Of a DNA stretch of 64,000 bases, positions 52,716 through 64,000 are shown one piece after another. Under the pieces are notes generated by a model, which worked only from the letters and a program-made list of their open reading frames with translations, searched no databases and was not told where the DNA came from. Every line of letters begins with the position of its first letter. Position 1 is the first letter of the stretch. Both the position numbers and the translations under genes were made by a program. The stretch comes from Enterobacterales bacterium (GTDB taxonomy: Bacteria; Pseudomonadota; Gammaproteobacteria; Enterobacterales; Enterobacteriaceae): positions 1 to 64,000 of the forward strand of contig JAATFO010000133.1 in the NCBI GenBank assembly GCA_015655145.1, in the 5' to 3' direction.

Positions 52716-54183
52716 GATGTTCCCCTTCATTCATTTGCGGTTGTAACCTTTGTTCCGCCAGTTTGCGGGCAATCTTGCCTACGTTGCCCGCCCCCTGCAC
52801 CAGGATTAAATCGTTGCCTGACAGCGCTGGCGCCAGAACCTCGGCAATGGCGTCATGATCGGAAACCAGAATGGGATCCAATTTCCCCCGCCCACGAATG
52901 GTGCGACACAATGAACGACTGTCCGCCCCAGGAATCGGTGATTCGCCCGCCGGGTACACATCCAGCATCAGCAAGACATCAACCTGTGACAATACGTTAG
53001 CGAAATCGTCATATAAATCACGTGTCCGCGTGTAACGGTGCGGCTGGAAAATCATCACCACTTTTTTCTCTGGCCAGCCCGCCCGTGCGGCTTTAATCGT
53101 GGCATCGACTTCTGTTGGGTGATGACCGTAATCATCCACCAGCATCGCCGTACCGGCAGTACCATTGACCTTTTCCAGCGGAAATTCGCCCAGGAAGTCG
53201 AAACGCCTTCCGGTTCCCTGAAAACGCGCCAGCGCATTAAGAATATCGTTGTCGTCGATCCCCTCTTCCGTGGCGACCGCCACTGCTGCGGCAGCATTGA
53301 GTGCATTGTGCCGGCCTGGCGCATTCAGCATGACATCCATTAACGGTTTATCCTGGCGTGCCAGAGTAAAGTGCCCTTGTGCGCCATTCTGTTGGTAATT
53401 GTTCACGCGCACGTCAGCATCGTCGCTAAAACCGTAAGTGGTAATTTTTCGCCCCACGCGCGGGATCAGTTCACGGATCACCGGATCATCCACACAAAGC
53501 ACCGCACGCCCATAAAACGGCAAATTGTGCAGGAAATTGATAAAAGTTTGTTTCAGATTTTCAAAATCGCCGTGGTAAGTGTCCATATGGTCGGCTTCGA
53601 TATTGGTAACAATCGCCACCATCGGTTGCAGATGCAGGAATGATGCATCGCTTTCATCAGCCTCGGCTATCAGGTAACGGCTGCTGCCGAGGCGTGCATG
53701 CGTTCCTGCCGCTTTCACCAATCCACCATTGACAAACGTTGGATCTAACCCGCCTTCAGCATAGATGCTTGACACCATTGCCGTGGTCGTGGTTTTGCCG
53801 TGTGTCCCGGCGACCGCGATACCATGACGGAAGCGCATTAACTCAGCCAGCATCTCCGCGCGCTGAATGACCGGAATACGCGCCTCACGCGCCGCCACGA
53901 TTTCCGGGTTATCGGGTAAAATGGCGCTTGAAACCACCACCACGCTGGCGTCATTCACGTTTTCCGGGCGATGGTTAAAGTAAAGCGTGGCGCCCAGCCC
54001 CGCCAAATGTTGCGTTACCGCATTGGGGGCCAAATCAGAGCCGCTAATTTGATAGCCTTCATTTGCCAACACTTCAGCAATACCGCCCATGCCTGCACCA
54101 CCGATGCCGACAAAGTGAATGTGCCGGACGCGACGCATCTCGGGCACGATTGAACGCAGTTTCGCCAGTTGTTGTATATTCAT
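52708..54183 (-). CDS. murC: UDP-N-acetylmuramate-L-alanine ligase MurC
   Basis: 491 residues, as in E. coli, from [18 protein letters not shown]. Adds L-Ala to UDP-MurNAc. N-terminal Rossmann [23 protein letters not shown] loop [12 protein letters not shown], and [18 protein letters not shown]. The frame is open to 54246, and an ATG at 54225 would add 14 residues that are not conserved. Confidence 0.97.
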   Translation of the reverse strand: MNIQQLAKLRSIVPEMRRVRHIHFVGIGGAGMGGIAEVLANEGYQISGSDLAPNAVTQHLAGLGATLYFNHRPENVNDASVVVVSSAILPDNPEIVAAREARIPVIQRAEMLAELMRFRHGIAVAGTHGKTTTTAMVSSIYAEGGLDPTFVNGGLVKAAGTHARLGSSRYLIAEADESDASFLHLQPMVAIVTNIEADHMDTYHGDFENLKQTFINFLHNLPFYGRAVLCVDDPVIRELIPRVGRKITTYGFSDDADVRVNNYQQNGAQGHFTLARQDKPLMDVMLNAPGRHNALNAAAAVAVATEEGIDDNDILNALARFQGTGRRFDFLGEFPLEKVNGTAGTAMLVDDYGHHPTEVDATIKAARAGWPEKKVVMIFQPHRYTRTRDLYDDFANVLSQVDVLLMLDVYPAGESPIPGADSRSLCRTIRGRGKLDPILVSDHDAIAEVLAPALSGNDLILVQGAGNVGKIARKLAEQRLQPQMNEGEHHD

Positions 54184-54262
54184 CTCTTCTTTAGCCTGCA
54201 ATGCCTTTTGTCGCTGTTTATTCATGTGGGTTTGCGATCTTCGCAACCCACTGAGTGATTGG

Positions 54263-55321
54263 TTACAACGCCGCGCGAGTCACTTCCGCAGCGACGCGTT
54301 CTGTCGCATCAGGGATCGCGACCGCGCGCGCCTTTTCGGCCATTATTCTTAGCGTCGGCCGATCCCATGATCCCAGGATTAACGCCACTTCATCGGCATT
54401 AAAGTCTGGCTGTTCGATAATTTTCGCCGCGCCCGCATTCTGTAACGGCAGCGCATTCCAGTATTGCTGGCGGTCTTTGTGTTGAAAGGGGACAAAAATC
54501 GCCGGTAACCCCGCCGCCGCCACTTCGCTCACCGTCAGCGCGCCGGACCGGCACACCACCACATCCGCCCAACCGTAAGCCGCAGCCATGTCGTCAATGA
54601 ATTCGACAACCTGATGTTGCGTCTGCCCGGCGTCCTGGTATGCCTTGAGCACATTGTCCAGCGCCCCCTTACCCACTTGATGCCAGAGAGCGATACGATC
54701 CCCCATTTTCGCCGCAACCTGAGGCAGCGTCTGATTCAGCACGCGTGCGCCCTGACTACCGCCAATAACCAACACCCGTATCGGGCCTTCTCGTCCGGCC
54801 AGCCGTTGTTGCGGCAACGGCAATGCCAGCACATCACGCCGCACCGGGTTGCCCACCACGTCCGCATCAGAAAACGCGCCCGGAAATGCCTGCATGACTT
54901 TTTTCGCAATCCGCGCCAGCCACTTATTTGTCAGCCCCGCGATACCGTTTTGCTCATGCACCACCAGCGGAATGCCGCAACTCCAGGCTGCTAGACCGCC
55001 AGGTCCGGATACGTAGCCGCCCATTCCCAGCACCACATTTGGCCGCCAGGCCTTCATGATGGCGCGAGCCTGACGCCAGGCGTTAAAAATGTGCACCGGC
55101 GCCAACAGTAATGCTTTCAGTCCCTTGCCACGCAACCCACTGATACGAATAAAATCAATGTCGATACCATGTTGCGGCACTAATTGCGCTTCCATACGAT
55201 CGGCCGTACCCAGCCAGCGCACCTGCCAGCCTTGTGCCATCAGATAATGCGCCACGGCCAGGCCCGGGAAGACATGTCCGCCAGTACCGCCCGCCATGAC
55301 CATCAGCCGCTTTCCACTCAT
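54263..55321 (-). CDS. murG: UDP-GlcNAc:lipid I transferase MurG
   Basis: 352 residues, GT28 glycosyltransferase at the inner face of the membrane that makes lipid II. N-terminal glycine loop [31 protein letters not shown], and the donor-binding [13 protein letters not shown] and [20 protein letters not shown]. Overlaps the ftsW end by 4 bp. Confidence 0.97.
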   Translation of the reverse strand: MSGKRLMVMAGGTGGHVFPGLAVAHYLMAQGWQVRWLGTADRMEAQLVPQHGIDIDFIRISGLRGKGLKALLLAPVHIFNAWRQARAIMKAWRPNVVLGMGGYVSGPGGLAAWSCGIPLVVHEQNGIAGLTNKWLARIAKKVMQAFPGAFSDADVVGNPVRRDVLALPLPQQRLAGREGPIRVLVIGGSQGARVLNQTLPQVAAKMGDRIALWHQVGKGALDNVLKAYQDAGQTQHQVVEFIDDMAAAYGWADVVVCRSGALTVSEVAAAGLPAIFVPFQHKDRQQYWNALPLQNAGAAKIIEQPDFNADEVALILGSWDRPTLRIMAEKARAVAIPDATERVAAEVTRAAL

Positions 55322-56532
55322 CGGCCACCTCGGGTAAACGCCTGCGCTTTTGCCAGACGCGTTTCATAATCTATGCGTAATAACAATACGATGGCTGTCG
55401 ACATGATGATCAGACTGGAACCACCATAGCTGATCAGCGGCAGTGTCAAGCCTTTGGTCGGCAACATCCCGGCGGCGGCACCGACATTCACTAAGGCCTG
55501 AAAACTAAACCAGACGCCGATTGAACAGGCTAAAAATCCGGAAAAGCGTTGATCGATCTCCAGCGCACGCCGTCCAATCGACATTGCACGAAAAGCGACG
55601 AAGAATACCATTAACAGGGCCAGAACCACACCGATAAACCCGAGTTCTTCGCCGATAATTGAGAAAATGAAGTCGGTATGCGCCTCGGGCAAATACTCCA
55701 GTTTTTGTACCGAGTTACCCAGACCTTGCCCCCAAAATTCACCGCGTCCAAATGCCATCAGTGATTGCGTTAACTGATAACCACTGCCAAACGGATCGTC
55801 CCACGGGTTCAAGAAAGAAGTTACCCGTCGCATACGGTACGGTTCGGCAATAATCAGCAACACCACCGCAAAAATACCCGATCCAATGATCGACAAAAAT
55901 TGCCACAATTTCGCTCCGGCGAGGAATAGCATCGCCAATGTGGTGACAAACAACACCACCACCGTGCCAAGGTCTGGCTGCGCCAACAGCAGCACCGCCA
56001 GCACCACCATGACCCCCATGGGCTTACAAAACCCCCAGAAGTTATTGCGCACTTCCTCGACCTTGCGCACCAAATAACTGGCGAGATAGCAAAACAGCGA
56101 CAACTTCGATAATTCCGCAGGTTGTATGCGCAGGGGTCCCAGCGCAATCCAGCGCGAGGCGCCGTTCACCGAACTCCCCACCACCAGCACAATCAATAAC
56201 ATCACCACTGAAGCCAGCAACATGATGTTGCTATAGCGCTGCCAGAAATCCATTGGCACGCGCAACGTGACCAGTGAGATGCCCAACGCCAGCACCAGAT
56301 AGAATGCATCGCGACGGGCAAAGAAAAACGGATCATCGGATAAACGTTGCCCGACCGGCATGGAGGCTGACGTCACCATCACAAAACCAAGAATCGCCAG
56401 ACCAAAGGTGAGCCACAGCAACGTACGATCATAAAGCACCATACTGGCGGCATCAGTCTCTCGTCCACCCATCACCCACTCACGCAAACGCGAGCTGGTG
56501 GCGTTAGCAAGGCCCAAACCCGGGAGTCGCAT
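55318..56532 (-). CDS. ftsW: Lipid II polymerase FtsW (SEDS family)
   Basis: 404 residues with about ten membrane segments. SEDS glycosyltransferase of the septum, paired with FtsI. Conserved stretches: [60 protein letters not shown] and the C-terminal [15 protein letters not shown]. The stop overlaps murG, and the start abuts murD. Confidence 0.97.
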   Translation of the reverse strand: MRLPGLGLANATSSRLREWVMGGRETDAASMVLYDRTLLWLTFGLAILGFVMVTSASMPVGQRLSDDPFFFARRDAFYLVLALGISLVTLRVPMDFWQRYSNIMLLASVVMLLIVLVVGSSVNGASRWIALGPLRIQPAELSKLSLFCYLASYLVRKVEEVRNNFWGFCKPMGVMVVLAVLLLAQPDLGTVVVLFVTTLAMLFLAGAKLWQFLSIIGSGIFAVVLLIIAEPYRMRRVTSFLNPWDDPFGSGYQLTQSLMAFGRGEFWGQGLGNSVQKLEYLPEAHTDFIFSIIGEELGFIGVVLALLMVFFVAFRAMSIGRRALEIDQRFSGFLACSIGVWFSFQALVNVGAAAGMLPTKGLTLPLISYGGSSLIIMSTAIVLLLRIDYETRLAKAQAFTRGGR

Positions 56533-57848
56533 CAGCCAAGCTCCTTTGCCAGTTGCGCGAATGCATCACCACGCTGTTCGAAATTATGAAACTGATCAAG
56601 GCTGGCGCAGGCGGGCGACAGCAAAACCATGTCACCCGCCTGCACTTGTGGCGCTATCAATTCCATCGCTTGTTTCATCGTCGTTGTTTTTACCGAAATA
56701 TCCGCACGCAATTCAGCGAGTGCGGCGCCATCGTGTCCAAAACAATACAGACGGATATTTTCACCCTGCAAATAGGGCGTCAGTGGCGTGAAATCAGCTG
56801 ATTTCCCATCTCCACCCAGTAATAGCCACAACCGACCGTTAACATGCAGCCCCTTCAGCGCGGCTTCAGTACTGCCGACATTGGTGGCTTTTGAATCGTT
56901 GATCCAACGGACACCGCGATTTTCATGCACTAACTGAAAACGGTGCGGTAAACCGCGAAAAGTGGTCAGCGCTTTCAGGCTGGTCGCCCGCGGTAACCCA
57001 ACCGCATCGGCTAATGCCAGCGCCGCCAATGCATTGGTATAATTATGCTGGCCAACCAGTTTCATTTCTCCGGTATTCAGCACTTTCTCCCCGTTGATGC
57101 GCAACCAAACGCTACCCTGCTGGCGATTAAGATGGTAATCACCCACATCCACACCAAAACTGATGCAGCGTTTATCGGCACCCCGCACTGGCATGGTCAG
57201 CGCGTCATCGGCATTCACCACACAGGTCTGCGCATTTTCATAAATGCGCAACTTCGCGGCACGATATTGCTGCATCCCCAACGGATAACGATTCATATGA
57301 TCTTCCGTCACATTGAGGATAGTGGCGGCAGCCGCTTTCAAACTGTAGGTCGTTTCCAGTTGGAAGCTGGAAAGCTCCAGGACATAAAGCTGTGCGGGTT
57401 GACGCAGCAATGTCAGGGCTGGCAAGCCAATATTGCCGCCCACACCGACTTGCCATCCTGCGGCTTTCGCCATGTCGCCAACCAGCATAGTGACCGTACT
57501 TTTACCGTTTGAACCAGTAATCGCCACCACCGGCGCCTGGGCTTCGCGGCAGAACAATTCAATGTCGCCAATAATTTCCACCCCTGCAGCGGCGGCATCC
57601 ACCAGCGAGGGATGCGCCAGTGCGATACCTGGGCTGGCAATAATTAAATCCGCCGCCAGTAACCAGTCATCGTTGAGCGATCCCAAATAGCGTTCGACTT
57701 CGTCTGGCAGTGTATCAAGGCCAGGCGGTGACTGACGGGTATCCATGACGCGTGGCGCTACGCCTTGCGCTAAAAAGAAATCAACACAGGAAAGCCCGGT
57801 CAGGCCCAACCCGATGATGACCACTTTTCTACCCTTATAGTCAGCCAT
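56532..57848 (-). CDS. murD: UDP-MurNAc-L-Ala-D-Glu ligase MurD
   Basis: 438 residues. Adds D-Glu. N-terminal [23 protein letters not shown] loop [16 protein letters not shown], the C-terminal domain [13 protein letters not shown] and [20 protein letters not shown]. Sits 2 bp after mraY. Confidence 0.97.
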   Translation of the reverse strand: MADYKGRKVVIIGLGLTGLSCVDFFLAQGVAPRVMDTRQSPPGLDTLPDEVERYLGSLNDDWLLAADLIIASPGIALAHPSLVDAAAAGVEIIGDIELFCREAQAPVVAITGSNGKSTVTMLVGDMAKAAGWQVGVGGNIGLPALTLLRQPAQLYVLELSSFQLETTYSLKAAAATILNVTEDHMNRYPLGMQQYRAAKLRIYENAQTCVVNADDALTMPVRGADKRCISFGVDVGDYHLNRQQGSVWLRINGEKVLNTGEMKLVGQHNYTNALAALALADAVGLPRATSLKALTTFRGLPHRFQLVHENRGVRWINDSKATNVGSTEAALKGLHVNGRLWLLLGGDGKSADFTPLTPYLQGENIRLYCFGHDGAALAELRADISVKTTTMKQAMELIAPQVQAGDMVLLSPACASLDQFHNFEQRGDAFAQLAKELG

Positions 57849-57850
57849 GA

Positions 57851-58933
57851 TTAACGCACCTTCAGTGTTGCCAGGCCAATAAGCACCAGCATCAGCGAAA
57901 TAATCCAGAAGCGGACGATAACGCGCGGTTCCGGCCAGCCCTTCAATTCATAATGGTGATGAATCGGCGCCATGCGGAAAATACGCTGACCACGCAGTTT
58001 GAAGGAGCCCACCTGCAAGATCACCGACAGGGTCTCGACAACAAATACGCCCCCCATGATGACCAGCAAAAACTCCTGTCGCAGCAGCACCGCAATGGTC
58101 CCTAACGCGCCACCAAGCGCCAGTGATCCGACATCGCCCATAAATACCTGGGCCGGATAGGTGTTGAACCACAAGAAACCCAGCCCTGCACCGACAATCG
58201 CCGTACAAACAATCACCAGTTCGCCGGCATGGCGCAAATACGGAATATGCAGATAAGCGGCAAAATTCATGTTACCGGTGGCCCAGGCCACCAGCGCAAA
58301 ACCACCGGCGACAAACACCGTCGGCATAATCGCCAAACCATCAAGGCCATCGGTTAAATTCACCGCATTGCTGGTTCCAACAATGACAAAGTAAGCCAGC
58401 AGTAAATAGAGCAAACCAAGCTGCGGCATGATGTCTTTGAAGAAAGGCACCACCAGTTGTGTGGCCGGGGTATCTTTGCCGATGGCATACATCACAAACG
58501 CCACAGCCAGGGCAATGACCGACTGCCAGAAATATTTCCAGCGGGCGATTAATCCCTTCGTGTCTTTGCGCACGACTTTACGATAATCATCAACGAAGCC
58601 GACAATGCCATAACCTATCAGCACCACCAGCACGCACCAGACATACGGATTGGACGGATAAGCCCACATCAACACCGAGATGGTGATCGAGGTCAGGATC
58701 ATCAGCCCGCCAATGGTTGGCGTACCACGTTTGCTGAAGTGCGATTCAGGACCGTCATTACGTACCACCTGGCCAATTTGTAATTTTTGCAACCAGGCAA
58801 TCAGGCGTGGGCCCATCCACAAAGAGATAAACAAGGCGGTCAGCAGGCTGACGATGGCGCGAAACGTCAAATAGGAGAAGACGTTAAAACCAGAATAAAA
58901 AGCGACCAAATGTTCGGCCAGCCAGACTAACAT
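57851..58933 (-). CDS. mraY: Phospho-MurNAc-pentapeptide transferase MraY
   Basis: 360 residues with about ten membrane segments. Forms lipid I on undecaprenyl phosphate. The active-site motifs [24 protein letters not shown] and the HIPY...[13 protein letters not shown] histidines are all visible. Overlaps murF by 7 bp. Confidence 0.97.
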   Translation of the reverse strand: MLVWLAEHLVAFYSGFNVFSYLTFRAIVSLLTALFISLWMGPRLIAWLQKLQIGQVVRNDGPESHFSKRGTPTIGGLMILTSITISVLMWAYPSNPYVWCVLVVLIGYGIVGFVDDYRKVVRKDTKGLIARWKYFWQSVIALAVAFVMYAIGKDTPATQLVVPFFKDIMPQLGLLYLLLAYFVIVGTSNAVNLTDGLDGLAIMPTVFVAGGFALVAWATGNMNFAAYLHIPYLRHAGELVIVCTAIVGAGLGFLWFNTYPAQVFMGDVGSLALGGALGTIAVLLRQEFLLVIMGGVFVVETLSVILQVGSFKLRGQRIFRMAPIHHHYELKGWPEPRVIVRFWIISLMLVLIGLATLKVR

Positions 58934-60288
58934 GTTTCTTTCTCCTGTAAGGTCTGTACTACCTGCTCCATGGCGGCACTACGCGAACCTTTGACTAACA
59001 CGGTGATTTCTTTATGTTGCGCTATCAGTGAACGCAGGCGCTGAGTCAACATGGCTTTGTCGGTGAAATGTTCCCCAACGCCACTGACCGCGCTAATATT
59101 TTGACTTAATGCGCCAACACTGAGGACTTTATCAATCCTTGCCTTGCGAGCAACCTCGCCCACCTCACGGTGACATTCCGCCGCCCCGGCGCCCAATTCC
59201 GCCATATCACCCACCACCATCACACGGTAACCCGGCATGTCTGACAACACCTGCGCGGCGGCGGTCATTGAAGCGACATTGGCGTTATAGCTGTCATCTA
59301 ACAGCAATTTATGTTCAGCCAGCACGATGGGATACAAACGCCCAGGCACGGCGTTCAGGGTGGCTAAGCCTTGTTGAATCGCACTGAGCGGCGCATCCAC
59401 GGATAATGCCAGCGCAGAAGCCGCCAGCGCGTTAGTGATGTTGTGCCGTCCAGGCAACGGCAAGGTCACAGCAATCTCGCCGCGCGGTGAATGTAAGGTG
59501 AAATGCGTCCTTTGCGGGCTGGTATTGATATTGCTGGCATAAAAATCACTGCCGGATTGTTTTTCGGTCGAAAAGCGCCACACGGTGTGATCGGACAACG
59601 CACTCTGCCAGCGCGGCCAGTCATTGCTGTCCGCATTGATAATCGCGACCCCCTGTGCGGGTAAGCCCATAAAAATCTCACCTTTGGCTTTCGCAACGCC
59701 CGCCAGTGAACCAAAACCTTCCAGATGAGCCGCCGCGAGGTTGTTGATCAATGCGCTTTCCGGGCGAGTTATCTCAGTGGTCCAGGCAATTTCCCCCTGA
59801 TGACTGGCACCCAGTTCGATCACCGCATACTGATGGGCAGCGGTCAAACGCAGCAATGTCAACGGCACGCCGATGTCATTATTTAAGTTACCCGCCGTCG
59901 CGAGTGTTTCACCGCACTGGCGCAGAATGGCCGCCGTCATCTCTTTAACGGAGGTTTTACCTGAAGAGCCGGTGAGCGCCACCACGCGTGCAGGCACTTG
60001 CTGACGTACCCAGGCCGCCAGTTGCGCCAGTGCGATACGGGTGTCCGCCACCACCACACAGGGAACTGAAACTTGCAAGCGCTTACTCACTAATAATGCT
60101 GTCGCACCGTTAGCGATAGCGTCCTTAGCAAAGTCATGAGCATCAAAGCGTTCACCCGCTAAGGCAATAAACAGGCTACCGGCAATCACATGACGGGTAT
60201 CCGTGGATACGGCATCAATGAGCAGATCATCGCCAACCAGATGGCCTAAGGTTACCTCTGCCAGTTTTTTCAGGGAGAGCGTAATCAT
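58927..60288 (-). CDS. murF: UDP-MurNAc-tripeptide:D-Ala-D-Ala ligase MurF
   Basis: 453 residues. Adds D-Ala-D-Ala from DdlB. ATP loop [42 protein letters not shown] and [13 protein letters not shown] match the family. Start overlaps the murE stop by 4 bp. Confidence 0.97.
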   Translation of the reverse strand: MITLSLKKLAEVTLGHLVGDDLLIDAVSTDTRHVIAGSLFIALAGERFDAHDFAKDAIANGATALLVSKRLQVSVPCVVVADTRIALAQLAAWVRQQVPARVVALTGSSGKTSVKEMTAAILRQCGETLATAGNLNNDIGVPLTLLRLTAAHQYAVIELGASHQGEIAWTTEITRPESALINNLAAAHLEGFGSLAGVAKAKGEIFMGLPAQGVAIINADSNDWPRWQSALSDHTVWRFSTEKQSGSDFYASNINTSPQRTHFTLHSPRGEIAVTLPLPGRHNITNALAASALALSVDAPLSAIQQGLATLNAVPGRLYPIVLAEHKLLLDDSYNANVASMTAAAQVLSDMPGYRVMVVGDMAELGAGAAECHREVGEVARKARIDKVLSVGALSQNISAVSGVGEHFTDKAMLTQRLRSLIAQHKEITVLVKGSRSAAMEQVVQTLQEKETC

Positions 60289-61772
60289 GCCAGTCCTCCC
60301 AACAGGCCCGCGACCGTCAAACGATCAGAGTAATCAAAGTGACGGTTGCCGATAATCTGGTAATCTTCATGGCCTTTACCTGCAACCAACACGATATCGT
60401 CAGGGTTTGCCTGCATAATGGTGTTCGTGACCGCTTGCGCTCGTCCCAGGACCGTTCTGGCCCGGCCCGGGTCCAACAAGCCACTGAGAATATCAGCCAC
60501 AATCGCAGCGGGTTCCTCACTGCGGGGATTATCGTCAGTAATCACCACCACATCAGCGAGTTGTTCAGCGATCGCACCCATAAGTGGGCGCTTACCTTTA
60601 TCACGATCGCCGCCACAACCAAAGACACACCATAAGCGTCCGGTACAGTGTAAACGCGCCGCTTCCAGCGCTTTTTGCAGTGCATCCGGGGTGTGCGCGT
60701 AGTCCACCACCACGGTCGGTTTACCGGCAGCACTGAACACTTCCATGCGACCACACACCGGTTGTAATTGATGACTGATGGTGATCAGGGAATCCAGGGG
60801 ATAACCCAACGCCAGCAAAGTCGCCAGCGCCAGCAACAGGTTACTGACATTAAATGCCCCCATCAGGCGGCTGTCGATTTCGCCATTACCCCAACTCGAC
60901 GCCAGTGTAATCGCCGCACCATTATCGTGGTAATCGATACGCGTCGCTTTCAGCCAGCGCCCCTGCCAGTCTGTCGGTACCGCATTTTCCAGCGAGACGG
61001 CCACCGCATCCGGCAATTTTTCCAGCCAGCGACGGCCAACCGCATCATCAGCATTGATGATCGCCTGCCCAGTTTGATGCTCAGAAAACAATAACCATTT
61101 AGCCGCTTCGTAGTGCGCCATATCGCCGTGATAATCAAGATGATCACGACTCAGGTTGGTGAATACCGAGGCAGCAAACGGCAATGCCGCCACACGGTGC
61201 TGTACTAAACCATGGGAAGACACTTCCATCGCCGCCAGCGTAGCGCCCTGCCCGACCAAATCATGTAACACATGCTGGATATCCACGGCCGAGCCAGTGG
61301 TATTCTCACTGACCATCAGGTGACCATACAGGCCGTTGCCTACCGTGCCTAATACGGCGCCGGTTTCCCCTAACAGGCCAGCCCATTGCGCAATCAACTG
61401 AGTGGTCGTGGTTTTACCGTTGGTCCCAGTGACGCCAATCAAGCGCAGTTTGTCGCCTGGCTGGCCGTAGAAGCGCCCCGCCAGCGCCGAAAGACGTTGC
61501 GCCAGTTGGGTCAAAAAAACCACCGGGACACCGTGTATTTCGCGAATGTCGCCATCTTCAGCTTCGCCTGACGCCAGGGCGATTACCGCGGCGGCACCTT
61601 GCGCAATAGCTTGTGCGATAAAATCTCGTCCATCGACCTGATGACCCGTAATCGCCACGAACAGATCGCCAGACGCCACTTTACGGCTGTCCAGTATCAT
61701 TTCACGGAGCGGACGCTCCGGCGCGTCAGGCACCCACGGAGCCAGTAAATCGCGCAAGTTACGATCTGTCAC
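60285..61772 (-). CDS. murE: UDP-MurNAc-L-Ala-D-Glu:meso-diaminopimelate ligase MurE
   Basis: 495 residues from GTG at 61772 ([20 protein letters not shown]), which overlaps the ftsI end by 14 bp as in E. coli. ATP loop [19 protein letters not shown]; the DNPR motif in [14 protein letters not shown] shows specificity for meso-diaminopimelate. Also visible is [15 protein letters not shown]. Confidence 0.97.
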   Translation of the reverse strand: MTDRNLRDLLAPWVPDAPERPLREMILDSRKVASGDLFVAITGHQVDGRDFIAQAIAQGAAAVIALASGEAEDGDIREIHGVPVVFLTQLAQRLSALAGRFYGQPGDKLRLIGVTGTNGKTTTTQLIAQWAGLLGETGAVLGTVGNGLYGHLMVSENTTGSAVDIQHVLHDLVGQGATLAAMEVSSHGLVQHRVAALPFAASVFTNLSRDHLDYHGDMAHYEAAKWLLFSEHQTGQAIINADDAVGRRWLEKLPDAVAVSLENAVPTDWQGRWLKATRIDYHDNGAAITLASSWGNGEIDSRLMGAFNVSNLLLALATLLALGYPLDSLITISHQLQPVCGRMEVFSAAGKPTVVVDYAHTPDALQKALEAARLHCTGRLWCVFGCGGDRDKGKRPLMGAIAEQLADVVVITDDNPRSEEPAAIVADILSGLLDPGRARTVLGRAQAVTNTIMQANPDDIVLVAGKGHEDYQIIGNRHFDYSDRLTVAGLLGGLA

Positions 61773-63525
61773 TTGATCCCTCTTTTCTGTTAATGACCAT
61801 GTCGCTCTTATCAGTGGTCGGCAAAGCATCTGGCTCAATATTCATGGTGCGTAATACCCCCCCCATGATGGCGCCGAATACCGGAGCAGAAACCGCACCA
61901 CCGTAGTATTTCCCTGCTTGCGGATCATTGATAACCACCACCAGTGCAAATCGTGGATGGCTGGCAGGTGCAACCCCTGCGGTATAAGCAATATATTTGT
62001 TGACGTAGCGGCCGTCCGGTCCGACTTTTTTCGCAGTACCGGTTTTGATCGCAATGCGATAGCCTTTAATCGCGGCTTTTACACCGCCGCCGCCAGGCAA
62101 TGCCACACTCTCCATCATATGAACGACCGTTCTGACCCACTGTTCCGCGAAAATGCGTTCGCCAGCTACGGGCGGGTCAACTTTGGTGATCGACAACGGG
62201 CGCTGAATGCCGTAGCTGCCGATGGTTGCGTAGACTCGTGCTAATTGTAACGGGGTTACCATTAGCCCGTAGCCGAAAGAGAAGGTGGCCCTCTCTATGT
62301 CAGACCACCGTTGTTTTTGAGGATATAAGCCACTGCTTTCTCCAACCAACCCCAAATTGGTCGGTTTTCCCAATCCAAAACGTGAGTAAGTATCCACTAA
62401 CGCTGAGGAGGGCATCGCTAACGCCAGCTTTGAAACACCAACGTTACTCGACTTCTGTAAGACTCCGGTCAGGGTCAATTCGCTGTAGCGCGCCACATCT
62501 TTGATCTCATGACCACTAATGCGATAGGGCACGGTATTCAGTACACTGCTTTCTTTCACCACCCCGCGCTGCAGGGCGGTCATGACCACCATCGGTTTCA
62601 CCGTGGAACCGGGTTCGAAGATGTCGGTGATTGCGCGGTTGCGCATCACATCTTTCGGTGTGTTGCTGAGATTATTCGGGTTATACGCTGGGCTATTGGC
62701 CATCGCCAGTACTTCACCGGTATTCACATCCACCAATACCGCCGTACCTGACTCGGCTTTGTTAAATGCCACCGCATTATTCAGTTCGCGATAAACCAGC
62801 GCCTGTAAACGCTCATCAATGCTGAGTACCAGGTTGTGGGCCGCCTGGCTGTCAACGGATGAAATATCTTCAATGACCCGACCAAAGCGATCTTTACGCA
62901 CGGTGCGTTCACCCGGCTGACCGGTGAGCCACTTGTCGAAACTTTTTTCAACCCCTTCAATACCCTGGCCATCAATATTGGTAAAACCGATCAGATGCGA
63001 TGTTACCTGGCCTGCGGGATAGTAACGACGCGATTCCGCACGCAGATAAATACCGGGTAACTTAAGTTTTTTGATGTAATCGCCAATCGCCGGATTCACC
63101 TGGCGGGCCAGATAAACAAAACGGCCTTTCGGATTAACATTAACGCGCGACGACAACTGGTCGAGTGGGATGGACAGCGCGTCAGACAATGCCTTCCAGC
63201 GGCTGTCCAGCGTGATACCCCCGTGTTCGTTAAGTTCTTTCGGATCAGCCCAAATGGCATTCACGGGCACACTTACCGCCAGCGGACGTCCCGCACGATC
63301 ACTGATCATACCGCGGGCGGTCGGAATTGCCTGGACGCGCAACGAACGCATGTCGCCTTCACGTACCAGTTTGTCGGGATTGATCACTTGCAAGTAAGCC
63401 ACGCGCAGCAATAACCCCATCAACGCGAGAAAAATACAACCGCACAGCAACGCAAAACGCCAGCTGACAAAGCTGGCTTGATCTTCCTGTTTTTTCAATT
63501 TAAGCGTCTTGGTTGCGGCTCTCAT
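61759..63525 (-). CDS. ftsI: Septal peptidoglycan transpeptidase FtsI (PBP3)
   Basis: 588 residues. One N-terminal membrane segment (about 24-44), pedestal domain, then the transpeptidase: S307 of STVK, SSN at 359-361 and KTGT near 494. It cross-links septal peptidoglycan with FtsW. Spacing to ftsL is 15 bp. The C-terminal tail ends [10 protein letters not shown]. Confidence 0.98.
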   Translation of the reverse strand: MRAATKTLKLKKQEDQASFVSWRFALLCGCIFLALMGLLLRVAYLQVINPDKLVREGDMRSLRVQAIPTARGMISDRAGRPLAVSVPVNAIWADPKELNEHGGITLDSRWKALSDALSIPLDQLSSRVNVNPKGRFVYLARQVNPAIGDYIKKLKLPGIYLRAESRRYYPAGQVTSHLIGFTNIDGQGIEGVEKSFDKWLTGQPGERTVRKDRFGRVIEDISSVDSQAAHNLVLSIDERLQALVYRELNNAVAFNKAESGTAVLVDVNTGEVLAMANSPAYNPNNLSNTPKDVMRNRAITDIFEPGSTVKPMVVMTALQRGVVKESSVLNTVPYRISGHEIKDVARYSELTLTGVLQKSSNVGVSKLALAMPSSALVDTYSRFGLGKPTNLGLVGESSGLYPQKQRWSDIERATFSFGYGLMVTPLQLARVYATIGSYGIQRPLSITKVDPPVAGERIFAEQWVRTVVHMMESVALPGGGGVKAAIKGYRIAIKTGTAKKVGPDGRYVNKYIAYTAGVAPASHPRFALVVVINDPQAGKYYGGAVSAPVFGAIMGGVLRTMNIEPDALPTTDKSDMVINRKEGSSDRS

Positions 63526-63540
63526 CGAGTCTGTGGTTCC

Positions 63541-63861
63541 TTATTGCTGTACCACGATGTTTTCCTGTGACGGATCGACATGCTGCATTTGCAGTTTCTC
63601 GGTTGCCGTACGCTCAACCCGACTGTGATCGCCGAGGGCATTCTCTTCCAGAATCAAGTTACGCCATTCAATATCCAGTGCGTCACGCTCCAGAACTAAC
63701 TGTTCACGTTGGGCTGTCAATAAACGGGTTTTATGTGCGGTGGTCACCACCAACACCGCTGAAACCATAACAACAACCAGTAAAATCAGCGCAATCTTGC
63801 CGTGACGCAGCAGGTCGCCACCAATCACACCTGGTAAACTGTGCCGCTCGTTACCCATCAT
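63541..63861 (-). CDS. ftsL: Cell division protein FtsL
   Basis: 106 residues. One membrane segment ([20 protein letters not shown]) and a periplasmic coiled coil that is nearly identical to E. coli ([40 protein letters not shown]). The cytoplasmic part is about 15 residues shorter than in E. coli (121). An in-frame TGA 12 bp upstream of the ATG rules out a longer start. ATGA overlap with rsmH (63858-63861). Confidence 0.96.
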   Translation of the reverse strand: MMGNERHSLPGVIGGDLLRHGKIALILLVVVMVSAVLVVTTAHKTRLLTAQREQLVLERDALDIEWRNLILEENALGDHSRVERTATEKLQMQHVDPSQENIVVQQ

Positions 63862-64000
63862 CCGACGATCCTTTCAGCGATACGCAATACCGAACTGCGC
63901 GCACGTGGGTTATCTGCTACTTCACCTTCGCCCGGCATCATTTTGCCAAGCACTTTTAACTCTCGGCCACCCAGTTGCCTTAACTGTATTTCCGTCATTG
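63858..64000 (-). CDS. rsmH: 16S rRNA m4C1402 methyltransferase RsmH, C-terminal end (cut by window edge)
   Basis: The last ~47 codons read [46 protein letters not shown] and a TGA overlapping the ftsL start. The [12 protein letters not shown] stretch is the RsmH C-terminal signature. The methyltransferase domain is beyond position 64000. Confidence 0.95.
   Translation of the reverse strand, partial: MTEIQLRQLGGRELKVLGKMMPGEGEVADNPRARSSVLRIAERIVG

Overview
The window comes from a member of the Enterobacterales. Nearly every intact protein reads as a close relative of its Escherichia coli counterpart, and most genes lie in E. coli order (can-yadG-yadH, yacC-speE-speD, yacL-acnB, lpd-aceF-aceE-pdhR-aroP-ampE-ampD-nadC-ppdD-hofB-hofC-guaC-coaE-zapD-yacG-mutT-secA-secM-lpxC, then the dcw cluster). 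The core is intact, but the spaces between core blocks hold decayed insertion sequences, a broken toxin-antitoxin pair, a collapsed CRISPR-Cas locus and a collapsed outer-membrane receptor. That pattern resembles Sodalis-type genomes, which are losing genes under host association. The genus is an inference.

Layout. 1-3691: tRNA-Arg, tRNA-Ser, csrA and alaS, all on the minus strand, the usual alaS-csrA-serV-argV neighbourhood. 4090-7150: hpt, can and the YadGH ABC exporter; alaS next to hpt is a rearrangement junction relative to E. coli. 7226-10158: a Wzi-like outer-membrane protein and a YneE bestrophin. 10436-12595: yacC and the spermidine genes speE and speD. 12596-14641: decayed IS1-family element and three nested IS256-family ends. 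14656-17929: yacL and acnB. 17930-25352: the accessory zone, with vapBC remnant, a 145-bp MITE-like element, an FAD monooxygenase, IS6-family remnants flanking a TonB-receptor remnant, an AraC regulator and an unknown protein, and finally a type I-E CRISPR-Cas remnant. 25540-32376: pyruvate dehydrogenase operon (pdhR-aceE-aceF-lpd) with a PdhR operator. 32893-40082: aroP with two TyrR-type boxes, ampE-ampD, nadC and the ppdD-hofB-hofC pilin/secretion genes. 40364-43690: guaC, coaE, zapD, yacG, mutT. 43821-48369: secA, secM, lpxC. 48471-64000: ftsZ, ftsA, ftsQ, ddlB, murC, murG, ftsW, murD, mraY, murF, murE, ftsI, ftsL and the end of rsmH, all minus strand with tiny gaps or overlaps, making peptidoglycan precursors and the divisome.

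The most interesting item is the CRISPR-Cas remnant at 24169-25352. An apparently intact cas2, the last ~75 codons of cas1 and the first ~175 codons of cas3 are joined by one large deletion that removed the whole Cascade set. A leader and a single type I-E repeat with one possible spacer sit beside cas2. I found no convincing undescribed functional system; the accessory regions look like remains of known systems.
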